DNA from: an uncultured Gammaproteobacteria bacterium
GTDB taxonomy: Bacteria > Pseudomonadota > Gammaproteobacteria > Steroidobacterales > UBA11654
Length of the DNA: 64,000 nt
NCBI GenBank assembly: GCA_902553145.1
Contig: CACDKD010000003.1
Coordinates: 128,168-192,167, forward strand
Direction: 5' to 3'
The translations under genes and the position numbers were made by a program. Shown here in pieces: positions 52,882 to 61,219 of the stretch (position 1 is its first letter; every line of letters begins with the position of its first letter). The notes under the pieces were generated by a model. That model did not search any database. It saw only the letters and a program-made list of their open reading frames with translations, and had not been told where the DNA came from.

Positions 52882-54069
52882 TTTATATTTTTCAATTTCC
52901 TCGGCTGTTTTGCCCAGCATATCCTCCAATACTTCAGAGGTGTGCTCACTCAATTCTGGACCAGCCCACTCTGTTGTACCAGGCGTTTCTGTCAAAATAG
53001 GTAGCATTGCTGGAATTTGCAATGTTCTCCCATTGGCTTCGACCTCATGGAACATTCCTCTTGCTATGTAATGTTCATCATTAATCATATCTTCAACACT
53101 ATAAATGGGTCCGGCGGGTACCGAAACATCGTCCATAATCGATAGAACTTCTTCGGCTGTATGTTTACGAGTCCATTCTTCGATGGCTGCATCTATCACT
53201 TTTTCGTGTACAACACGCCCTTGATTTTCTTCGTACCTGTCATCTTCGGCCATATCGGGTCGATCAATTGCATTCATTAATCGTTTAAAGATGGAGTCTC
53301 CATTTCCGCCAATAATGACGTGCTTGTCGTCAGATGTTATATAGGTGTTTGTTGGAACAATGCCTGTAATCGTTGATCCCGAAGGCTCCCTAACCGCGCC
53401 ACATCCGGAGTATTCAGGCACAACGGCCTCCATCATTTGGAATACCGATTCGTATATTGCAGCGTCAACAACCTGACCTTTCTTTTCAGGATCTTTTTCT
53501 CTTTGGATGTATGCCAGCATAACCCCCATTGCTGCGTGCAGTCCTGCTAGCGTATCACCAATGCTCAAATTGGGACGAACAGGCGGCCGATCTGGAAAAC
53601 CATTGACATACCTAAAACCACCAAAGCCTTCGCAAACCGAGGCATAACCTGGAAGATGCGAGCGAGGCCCTGTTTGACCGTAGCCTGATATCCTTGCAGT
53701 GATCAGACCTGGATTTTCTTTTTTTAATTCATCCGGACTCATCCCCCATTTTTCCAACGTACCTGGCTTAAAATTTTCGATCAAAACATCAGATTTTAAA
53801 ATTAAGTCTTTGGCTACCTGTCTTCCTTCATCGGATTTTAGATTTAGCGTGATTGATTTTTTATTTCTTGAAACACTGTGCCACCAATACGAGGTATTGT
53901 TCTCTGTTAGACGCCAATATCTAACAGGATCTCCTGTGGGAGGTTCAATTTTAATGACTTCAGCACCAAAATATCCAAGAACACTCCCAGTGAAAGGTCC
54001 CGCAATAAGCTGACCCATTTCAATGACTCTCATTCCGTCTAAAGGTCTCTTTTTATTCACACTTGTCAT
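52864..54069 (-). CDS. CaiB/BaiF family III CoA-transferase
   Basis: 401 residues. LDGMRVIEMGQLIAGPFTGS, VIKIEPPTGDPVRYWR, LIENFKPGTLEKWGMSPDEL and ITARISGYGQTGPR are canonical family III motifs; catalytic Asp is likely in SIGDTLAGLHA. It moves CoA between carboxylic acids, often succinyl-CoA to a hydroxy or aromatic acid. The gene overlaps the haloalkane dehalogenase gene by four bases (ATGA), suggesting one catabolic transcript. Confidence 0.9.
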   Translation of the reverse strand: MTSVNKKRPLDGMRVIEMGQLIAGPFTGSVLGYFGAEVIKIEPPTGDPVRYWRLTENNTSYWWHSVSRNKKSITLNLKSDEGRQVAKDLILKSDVLIENFKPGTLEKWGMSPDELKKENPGLITARISGYGQTGPRSHLPGYASVCEGFGGFRYVNGFPDRPPVRPNLSIGDTLAGLHAAMGVMLAYIQREKDPEKKGQVVDAAIYESVFQMMEAVVPEYSGCGAVREPSGSTITGIVPTNTYITSDDKHVIIGGNGDSIFKRLMNAIDRPDMAEDDRYEENQGRVVHEKVIDAAIEEWTRKHTAEEVLSIMDDVSVPAGPIYSVEDMINDEHYIARGMFHEVEANGRTLQIPAMLPILTETPGTTEWAGPELSEHTSEVLEDMLGKTAEEIEKYKSEGVV

Positions 54070-54983
54070 TTGTTTTCATCCTTAATATTTTCTTGATACC
54101 ATTTTTTTATTCCTGCTCCTATCTCATTTGGAGAATCCTCTTGAATGAAATGGATGCCTTCAACAGTGATTTCACTTTGATTATGCCAAGTTCTGCAGAA
54201 ATCGCGAACAGACCCTTGGATGATTGCACCAGGTTCAGCATTGATGAAGAGTTTAGGGAGATTATTTTCACTCATCCATTCAGAATATTCACTTACTATT
54301 TTACACACATTTTCTGGCTGTCCTTCGATGGGAATTTCTCTGGGCCAGCTAAGCATGACTCTTCTGTCTTCTCCCGAATTAAAAAATGGCTCTCTATAGA
54401 TCCCCATTTCGTCATCATCAAGATCTCTAATGATCGATCCGGTAAGAATTTTCTCAATAAAAACATTTTTTTGAAGAATCAATTCCTCCCCAGCATCAGA
54501 TCTTAAAGCTTGAAATAGACCACGACTTTGTTCATTCCATTCATCCCATTTCAGCTCTTTGACAATCCCTTCCATGTAAACGATACCCTCAATTCTATTT
54601 TGGTTCTGAAATGCCCAGTGGAATCCAAGAGCAGAACCCCAATCATGAAGAACAAGAGTGATTTTCTCATTTGGGATAACTTTTTCTATTGCCTGATTGA
54701 TGTAGTGAAAGTGTTCCTCGAATTTATAAGAATCGGGACCTGAGTTATCCAATTTATCCGACTTGCCCATTCCAATTAAATCAAAGACAAAGCACGACGC
54801 GACCGATTCAAGGTGGGGGGTGATGTTTCTCCATAAATATGATGACGTTGGATTTCCGTGAAGAAAAACAATCGGAGTACCATTTCCCGATTGATTGTAG
54901 GCAATATTTTTCCCATTTATATTGATGTACTTCACGATTTTTTTAACTGCCAATGGCGTTTTCAATGAGTTTGAGAAATTCAT
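54066..54983 (-). CDS. Haloalkane dehalogenase (LinB/DhaA-like)
   Basis: 305 residues, alpha/beta hydrolase. The pentad is complete: halide Asn44 (LHGNPTS), nucleophile Asp114 and halide Trp115 (LHDWGSALGF), acid Glu138 (YMEGIV) and base His278 (GIHFIQEDSP). Each is exactly six residues beyond the LinB positions N38, D108, W109, E132 and H272 known from the literature. It would hydrolyse haloalkanes to alcohols and halide. The start overlaps the P-loop gene by 41 bases; a GTG at 54935 just after that stop is an alternative start. Confidence 0.85.
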   Translation of the reverse strand: MNFSNSLKTPLAVKKIVKYININGKNIAYNQSGNGTPIVFLHGNPTSSYLWRNITPHLESVASCFVFDLIGMGKSDKLDNSGPDSYKFEEHFHYINQAIEKVIPNEKITLVLHDWGSALGFHWAFQNQNRIEGIVYMEGIVKELKWDEWNEQSRGLFQALRSDAGEELILQKNVFIEKILTGSIIRDLDDDEMGIYREPFFNSGEDRRVMLSWPREIPIEGQPENVCKIVSEYSEWMSENNLPKLFINAEPGAIIQGSVRDFCRTWHNQSEITVEGIHFIQEDSPNEIGAGIKKWYQENIKDENK

Positions 54984-55779
54984 TCTCGTTTTCGATGTTA
55001 CTCACATCGCTTGCACTGACTGTGTATCCATATTCTGAAGCAATTTTTTCATATTTATTCTTTCGATAATCAAGCAGTTTTGGGAAAATCCATCGAACAA
55101 AATCATCAGGATCCATAATATTTTGCTCAACATTTTTTTCCTCAGTGTAAATTTTTAAATGCTCATTGAGAAAATCTTCCGTATAGAACATTGGTTTTGG
55201 ATTTTCTATTGCTCTTTTGATCAACTCATCCCTTATTGATGAATCTGCTTCGATGTATAGGATCAATGTATTCTCAACCAGAGCATCCATCGATCCTGTG
55301 CCATAAAGCTCACAAATGCTCCCGCCTGCATCATTGATGAAATGATCGTAATTATAAATTCTTTGAGACTTTTCTATAAAATCAGGCACATCCTTCATGG
55401 CCTTCATCTCTGCATCCATGTGCAGTTGTTGTCTCTTTATAAACTCATCAATGCTTAAACCGCCTTTGTTCCGATCTCCTATTTTCCCCAAAAACGATGA
55501 GATCGGCATCAGGTTATCCACGGTAATATTGCTGGAAATATATATGGAGTCTGATTTTAAGAGTTCGGCAAGGAAAGGCACATCCATTGCTTTCTCCTTG
55601 ATGTTATCCAATATGGGTTCTTCGAGATATTTTGTTCCAATTCGATAATCTCCAGAATAGTGAAACCATTTTGATTTGGGTAATTTATTGGCAAGTGTTG
55701 TCTTGCCGACGCCCGACATACCCAATAGTGTGATGGACTTATGTTTCCAATCATTAAAATCTTTTTTGCTCAGTTTCAT
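54943..55779 (-). CDS. P-loop NTPase of unknown function
   Basis: 278 residues. SITLLGMSGVGKTTLANKL (residues 16-34) is a Walker A of the kinase type; no clear Walker B or adenylate-kinase lid can be named. FHYSGDYRIGTKYL and GGLSIDEFIKRQQLHM follow, and the rest is helical and acidic. It resembles uncharacterised ATPases of marine Alpha- and Gammaproteobacteria. It is the first gene of the group with the dehalogenase and CoA-transferase, but a shared pathway is not shown. Confidence 0.6.
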   Translation of the reverse strand: MKLSKKDFNDWKHKSITLLGMSGVGKTTLANKLPKSKWFHYSGDYRIGTKYLEEPILDNIKEKAMDVPFLAELLKSDSIYISSNITVDNLMPISSFLGKIGDRNKGGLSIDEFIKRQQLHMDAEMKAMKDVPDFIEKSQRIYNYDHFINDAGGSICELYGTGSMDALVENTLILYIEADSSIRDELIKRAIENPKPMFYTEDFLNEHLKIYTEEKNVEQNIMDPDDFVRWIFPKLLDYRKNKYEKIASEYGYTVSASDVSNIENENEFLKLIENAIGS

Positions 55780-55908
55780 AGTTTTCTTATTTTCAGATAC
55801 TAGATGGCAATTAGTTTCATCAAACCCATTGATAATTATGATAATTTATCGGAAAAGGTTATCATGGGCGACTTTTTATAACAGTAAAAATCTTCAGGAA
55901 AATTTGGG

Positions 55909-58353
55909 ATGACTCAAAAAAAATGGGAAGTATATAAATTTGGTGGCACCAGCATGAAGAATGCTGATGCACTCAAACAAGCGGGCAATCTGATCATGAA
56001 TAGTGATTCAGACAATCTCATAGTAGTTGTTTCTGCGATGAGTGGAATGACAGATGACCTTTTGAGCTTCTCACAAACAAAAGACGAAAAGTTGCTTGAA
56101 GCAATTGAATCTCGCTACATAGAGACGGTTGGAAGTTTACTAAAAGATTCTTCAGAGGAGCACAGGCTGATTGAGGAATTCAGGCAAGACATTCAAAAAA
56201 TAAAGGACTTAGCAGAGCAAAAGGATCACAGCTCCATGAATGTCGAAGAGAATGAAATTTTAGGTTTTGGGGAGATTTGGTCATCAAAGATGCTCCACGA
56301 TTATTTGACATCACTGAGTGACATCAAAAGCTCGTGGATAAATCCCATGGAATTTTTGGTCATTCGCAATCAGGAGATGGGTGCCAATGTGAATTGGTCC
56401 AAATCAAAAGAAGCTTTCAATCAACGCTTTCAGGACATGGAAGGAAAAATAATCATGGGCGGTTTTATTGCATCTGATGAGGAAGGCAGACCAATCAATC
56501 TTGGGCGTAATGGTAGTGATTATTCTGCGTCCATTCTTGGATCATTATCTGAATCCAATTCAGTGACCATCTGGACAGATGTCGATGGTGTTTTGACAGG
56601 CGATCCCAGAGTGGTCTCTAATGCTAGAATCATTGAGCAAATGACATATGACGAAGCTGTCGAGTTGTCTTATTTTGGTGCCGAAGTGATACATCCAAAA
56701 ACGATGGCACCTTTGATGCATAAAGGAACGCATCTTTACATCAAAAATACATTCAATCCAGAATCTGCTGGAACATGCATCTCTTCTAAGCAAAAGAATA
56801 TTCGTGCCGTAAAAGGAATAACAACAATCAAAGGAATCGCACTTATCAACATAGAAGGAACAGGAATGATTGGGGTCCCAGGTATTGTTAACCGATTGGG
56901 AAGTGTTCTTCAAATGGCAAATATATCAATTGTTTTAATCTCGCAAGCAGGTTCAGAGCATAGCATTTGTTTTGCTGTTCGTTCGAAAGATATTAAAAAA
57001 GCAGCAGATGTCATAAAACAAGAGTTTGAAAACGATTTTAAGAATAAAAATCTAAACGCACTTCAGGTTGAAGAAGATTGCAGCATTCTTGCTATTGTCG
57101 GTTCCGGAATGACTGGAACCAAAGGGATTGCGGCTAAGTTTTTCAATGCAATTTCATTGTCTCAAACAAATGTCATTGCAATTGCTCAGGGCTCATCGGA
57201 GAAAAACATTTCAGTAGTCATCAAGAGTGAACAAATGAATCGGGCCACATCTTTCGTTCATGATGCATTTTTTAATCCAAGCAAGCAGATTGCAATCGCA
57301 ATCTTAGGATATGGATCGATAGGTCAAGAACTCCATAAGCAGATCTTAAATGAAAGCAATACGCTTCAAGAAAAAGAGAATATATCCTTGGAGGTCATTG
57401 GGTTAAGCAATAGCCAAAAGATGATGCTGAAGGATGAGAGCATTGATCTTCAATCAGCAATCACTGTTTATGAGAAAAGTGAATCCTTGGAGCAAAGTGA
57501 CACAAATAAAATGCTCAAACATATGATTGCAAAGCCAGCATCCAGTCGCATCATTATCGATTGTTCTGCATCAGATGAAATCCCTGATCAGTATGAAAAT
57601 ATTTTTGAAAATGAAATCAACATTGTCACTGCCAATAAAAAGGGACTGAGTGGTTCATTTGAAAGATATCACTCCATAATGAAGGCAAAGGAATCAAACG
57701 GTATAAATTTCCTCTATGAAACCACAGCGGGCGCTGCACTTCCTTTCATTAAATCTGTCTCAGACATTTCATCTTCATCCGATGAAGTCAGAAAAATAGA
57801 GGGTATTTTTTCTGGAACGTTGGCGTATTTATTCAATACTTATGATTCAAGCATTCCATTCTCAGAGCTCGTCAATGAAGCATTGCAGCAGGGTTTCACA
57901 GAGCCCGATCCAAGAGATGATTTATCCGGCATGGATGTCGCAAGGAAATTGGTTATTCTGGCAAGAGAGATGGGCTTGGACATGGAGGCAAGGGATATTA
58001 ATGTTGAGTCGTTGGTTGATCCTGATCATTTGAAATTGTCAGTTGATGAGTATTTAAAGGCAATGTCATCTCAGGATGATGCATTGAAAAACAGATACAT
58101 CAAAGCAAATGAGAACAATCAAAAACTGGCCTATGTAGCTCAACTGGATGAAAACGGCAAGGGTTCGGTCAGCTTGAATAATCTTTCAAGCGATCATCCT
58201 TTTTTCAGTTTAAAGGGGACAGAAAATATTATCGCGATTTATTCCAATTATTACAGTGATTACCCACTCGTTCTTCGAGGACCAGGTGCGGGTCGAGAGG
58301 TAACGGCATCCGGTCTTTTCTTTGATCTCATGTCCATTAGCAGGATGGAATGA
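55909..58353 (+). CDS. thrA: Bifunctional aspartokinase I / homoserine dehydrogenase I
   Basis: 814 residues (E. coli ThrA 820). The kinase opens with YKFGGTSMKNADAL, has GFIASDEEGRPINLGRNGSD and TDVDGVLTGDPR, and is followed by ACT regulatory domains (residues ~310-460). The dehydrogenase starts near ILGYGSIGQELH and has ANKKGLSG, LYETTAGAALPFIKS and GFTEPDPRDDLSGMDVARK. It catalyses the first and third steps from aspartate to threonine. No leader peptide rich in Thr/Ile codons is seen in the 129-base upstream gap, so E. coli-type attenuation is unlikely. thrC follows with four bases between. Confidence 0.97.
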   Translation: MTQKKWEVYKFGGTSMKNADALKQAGNLIMNSDSDNLIVVVSAMSGMTDDLLSFSQTKDEKLLEAIESRYIETVGSLLKDSSEEHRLIEEFRQDIQKIKDLAEQKDHSSMNVEENEILGFGEIWSSKMLHDYLTSLSDIKSSWINPMEFLVIRNQEMGANVNWSKSKEAFNQRFQDMEGKIIMGGFIASDEEGRPINLGRNGSDYSASILGSLSESNSVTIWTDVDGVLTGDPRVVSNARIIEQMTYDEAVELSYFGAEVIHPKTMAPLMHKGTHLYIKNTFNPESAGTCISSKQKNIRAVKGITTIKGIALINIEGTGMIGVPGIVNRLGSVLQMANISIVLISQAGSEHSICFAVRSKDIKKAADVIKQEFENDFKNKNLNALQVEEDCSILAIVGSGMTGTKGIAAKFFNAISLSQTNVIAIAQGSSEKNISVVIKSEQMNRATSFVHDAFFNPSKQIAIAILGYGSIGQELHKQILNESNTLQEKENISLEVIGLSNSQKMMLKDESIDLQSAITVYEKSESLEQSDTNKMLKHMIAKPASSRIIIDCSASDEIPDQYENIFENEINIVTANKKGLSGSFERYHSIMKAKESNGINFLYETTAGAALPFIKSVSDISSSSDEVRKIEGIFSGTLAYLFNTYDSSIPFSELVNEALQQGFTEPDPRDDLSGMDVARKLVILAREMGLDMEARDINVESLVDPDHLKLSVDEYLKAMSSQDDALKNRYIKANENNQKLAYVAQLDENGKGSVSLNNLSSDHPFFSLKGTENIIAIYSNYYSDYPLVLRGPGAGREVTASGLFFDLMSISRME

Positions 58354-58357
58354 ATCC

Positions 58358-59653
58358 ATGGATTTTATAAGCACAAGAAGTTTAAATCCTGTCAGCATTG
58401 AGGAAGCACTGCTTAGTGGAACGGCCAAAGATGGCGGGTTATATTTGCCCAGTGAGATTCCTAAAATTGATCGCAATGATTTTTTGGAAGCAGATGACTA
58501 TGTTTCTTTCTCCAATGCAATGCTTTCCCCCTTTTTTCGTGATTCTTCTTTAGAGGAATGCCTGCAAGACATTGTCACTAAATCATTCAACTTTCCTGTT
58601 CAAATGACGTCCTTGGATAATCATTCAGGAAACGTTTCAATGCTTGAGCTGTATCATGGACCCACTGCCGCATTTAAAGACTTTGGAGCAAGGTTCTTGG
58701 CCGCATGTTCCGCAGAGATTCATGCAAAAAATTCTGACCAAGAAAGAACGATCTTGGTCGCAACCTCAGGCGATACTGGAGGGGCTGTGGCATCCGCCTT
58801 TTATAAGCTTGAGGGTTTTAATGTCGTTGTCCTTTTTCCAGACCAAAGGGTCTCGCCGAGACAAGAACAGCAACTAACTTGCTGGGGCAATAATGTCACT
58901 TCACTTGCAGTCAAAGGAGAATTCGATGACTGTCAGCGATTGGTAAAAGAAGCATTCTCTAATCAATCATCAATCGGTATCAATCTTGCATCTGCTAATA
59001 GCATTAATATTGGAAGGTTACTCCCGCAAGCAACTTATTATGCTTGGTCCAGCATGGTTCATTTTCGAGAAAGTGGGCAGTCATCGAGTTTTATCATTCC
59101 AACAGGCAATATGGGAAATTCCTTTGCTTGTTTCATTGCAAAATCAATGGGATTTCCAATTGAAAGAGTTTTGTTTGCGACCAATTCAAATCGAACGATC
59201 TATAACTTTTCAAAAACAGGCGAATGGTTGCCATCTCCCTCAGTTCCAACTTATGCTTCAGCGATGGATGTTGGAAACCCAAGCAATATGGAGAGATTCT
59301 TTGCCTTATATGAGAATGATTCAAAACTCAGCGATGAAATGGATTGCGTTTCAGTGAACGACGAAGAAATCAGCCATCAGATAAAAAAGCAACACAAGGA
59401 ATCAAATCTGCTGATTTGTCCTCATACCGCTACTGCTTTTGAGGCATATGATTCTTTGGAAGGATCTGAAAATAAAAAACATCAATGGCTTATTGTTTCG
59501 ACTGCTCATCCTGCGAAATTCGAAAATATCGTTGAGCCGATTGTTCAAAAAACCATAGACATACCAAAAAACTTAATATCGATTCTTGAAAAAGACTCCT
59601 CATACGAGAAGATCGAGCCAAAATTTTCTTCTCTAAAGCAATTTTTAACCTGA
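58358..59653 (+). CDS. thrC: Threonine synthase
   Basis: 431 residues from the ATG at 58358. FISTRSLNPVSIEEALLSG and AKDGGLYLPSEIP open the family's N-terminal part, ELYHGPTAAFKDFGARFLAAC holds the PLP lysine, and VATSGDTGGAV and IIPTGNMGNSFACFIAKSMG are the phosphate-binding loops. It converts O-phosphohomoserine to threonine. The homoserine kinase thrB that normally lies between thrA and thrC is absent here. Its end overlaps convergent tatD by nine bases. Confidence 0.95.
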   Translation: MDFISTRSLNPVSIEEALLSGTAKDGGLYLPSEIPKIDRNDFLEADDYVSFSNAMLSPFFRDSSLEECLQDIVTKSFNFPVQMTSLDNHSGNVSMLELYHGPTAAFKDFGARFLAACSAEIHAKNSDQERTILVATSGDTGGAVASAFYKLEGFNVVVLFPDQRVSPRQEQQLTCWGNNVTSLAVKGEFDDCQRLVKEAFSNQSSIGINLASANSINIGRLLPQATYYAWSSMVHFRESGQSSSFIIPTGNMGNSFACFIAKSMGFPIERVLFATNSNRTIYNFSKTGEWLPSPSVPTYASAMDVGNPSNMERFFALYENDSKLSDEMDCVSVNDEEISHQIKKQHKESNLLICPHTATAFEAYDSLEGSENKKHQWLIVSTAHPAKFENIVEPIVQKTIDIPKNLISILEKDSSYEKIEPKFSSLKQFLT

Positions 59654-60433
59654 GAGACCAAACAATTCCATGGAGTTTTCCCTTGCGTGATTGACCAATC
59701 TTGATGCCTCAATGTTCATTTCATCAGCGAGCTTCATAGCTACAATGGGTAAATGCATGGGTTCATTTCTTCGTGATTTTTTCAGTGATCTTGGAATCAG
59801 GTAAGGCGAATCTGTCTCAATTAAAACCCTATTCAGTGGCAATTGCTTGACTGCTCTTATTAATTCTTGATTCCTTCTTTCATCGCATATCCATCCGGTG
59901 ATACCTATGTATAGACCCATGTCAAGATACGTTTTCATTTGCTCTACATTTCCGGTAAAGCAATGTGCGACGCCTTTGATTGGTTCATTAAATATTTCGT
60001 TTAAGCAATTTATAAAATCTACATGGGCATCTCGTTGATGCAAAAATAATGGCAACCCAGTTTCTTTTGCAACTTCAAGATGCGTTTTAAAAATCGATAA
60101 CTGTTTTTCTACTGGACTAAAATTTCTGCAATAATCAAGACCGCATTCCCCGATTGCAATCATGCAATCATTTTGGAGAACTTCAATGAGTTCTTCTTTA
60201 AGTTGATCACTTGCAATTGATGCGTTATGAGGATGAACACCTGCCGTTGTATATATTTTTGATGGGTATTTCTTGGTTAATTCCAGCGATTGATTTGCCT
60301 CCTCAATTGAGGAAGATGTATTGATTATGATATTAATATTGGCGTTGAATGCTCTATCAAGAACTTCGTGTAGATCCTTTTTAAAGGCCTCATCCAGAAG
60401 GTTTGCTCCAATATCAATGTAGTCGATACCCAT
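59645..60433 (-). CDS. TatD-family metal-dependent hydrolase/DNase
   Basis: 262 residues. YIDIGANLLDEAF carries the first metal site; the TAGVHPHNA, IGECGLDYCRN (metal Glu), FLHQRDAH, VAHCFTG and IETDSPYL motifs complete the TatD barrel. The length suits TatD/YcfH. TatD proteins are nucleases with DNA repair or RNA-quality roles. It is divergent from the TPR gene with 48 bases between. Confidence 0.88.
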   Translation of the reverse strand: MGIDYIDIGANLLDEAFKKDLHEVLDRAFNANINIIINTSSSIEEANQSLELTKKYPSKIYTTAGVHPHNASIASDQLKEELIEVLQNDCMIAIGECGLDYCRNFSPVEKQLSIFKTHLEVAKETGLPLFLHQRDAHVDFINCLNEIFNEPIKGVAHCFTGNVEQMKTYLDMGLYIGITGWICDERRNQELIRAVKQLPLNRVLIETDSPYLIPRSLKKSRRNEPMHLPIVAMKLADEMNIEASRLVNHARENSMELFGLSG

Positions 60434-60463
60434 ATTTTTTAAATCCTCATTGAATCATTATAC

Positions 60464-60472
60464 TGATACAAT
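60464..60472 (+). promoter_or_regulatory. Extended -10 promoter, short-leader or leaderless transcript
   Basis: TGATACAAT (60464-60472) fits TGnTATAAT with one mismatch. The ATG at 60482 follows nine bases later, so the leader would be about 0-3 bases. No Shine-Dalgarno is present. Confidence 0.35.
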
Positions 60473-60481
60473 ACAGCAGCT

Positions 60482-61219
60482 ATGATTTTAACGCCTAAAC
60501 TAAATAACGTATTTTCTATTTTATTGCTCTTTTCGGTATCCCATTATGTTTCAGCTGATCCTTTGCAATCAGAAGTCATTCAAGAGAGTTTAGTTAGTTA
60601 TATAGAGAGCAATGCCAATGAACTTATTCGGATGCATGACATCCTTGTTGATGGCAGAAAGGACAATACTCAAACTGATGAATTAGACTTACAAATCCTA
60701 TTCCACGAATTCTTAATTTCTGATTTATCAAACAAAAAACAAAAAAAGAAGTTCAGTGCTTTGTGTATATCTAAATCCGATATCGCAGAAAAATCCACAA
60801 CCTATCGAGCAGAGTTATTTGCCTTACTGTCGGCATGTTATGGCTTCAGTGCAGAGAGTAATTTCTTTAAGGCAGCGAGCCATGGGATAAAATCAGGAAA
60901 AATGATGGAAAGGGCAGTTGAAGCCGATGATGGAAATCCTTTTGTGTATCTTATAAAGGGGATCGGAGACTACACAAGACCGGCATTTGCAGGCGCAAGT
61001 AAAAAAAATGCCAAAGAGAATTTATTGATTACTCTGAATTTATTGAATCAAACTGACAACAAAGATTCACTCATGGAGGCCATTACTCATTTTCACTTAG
61101 GCAATATCGCCCATCTTGAGAAAGATAACTCATTGTCTTTAGAGTACTTAGAAAGGAGCTTAAATTATGCACCTCAATACAAAAGGGCGAAAGACTTAAG
61201 GAAGAAGATAGGGCCCTAA
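60482..61219 (+). CDS. Exported TPR-like protein
   Basis: 245 residues. A signal peptide (FSILLLFSVSHYVSA) precedes a helical domain with TPR-like repeats: ALLSACYGFSAESNFFKAASHGIKSG, FVYLIKGIGDYTRPAFAGASKKN and AITHFHLGNIAHLEKDNSLSLEYLERSL. The middle resembles the TatT subunit of TRAP transporters (a G-x-Y-x-R-P-A-F-x-G loop), but no TRAP genes are near. Likely periplasmic with an unknown partner. It converges directly on acnA (one base between). Confidence 0.65.
   Translation: MILTPKLNNVFSILLLFSVSHYVSADPLQSEVIQESLVSYIESNANELIRMHDILVDGRKDNTQTDELDLQILFHEFLISDLSNKKQKKKFSALCISKSDIAEKSTTYRAELFALLSACYGFSAESNFFKAASHGIKSGKMMERAVEADDGNPFVYLIKGIGDYTRPAFAGASKKNAKENLLITLNLLNQTDNKDSLMEAITHFHLGNIAHLEKDNSLSLEYLERSLNYAPQYKRAKDLRKKIGP

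Noticed and set aside
55780-55908. Possible threonine/isoleucine leader peptide and attenuator before thrA
   Set aside because: No short frame rich in Thr or Ile codons and no stacked hairpin with a T run is visible in this 129-base gap.
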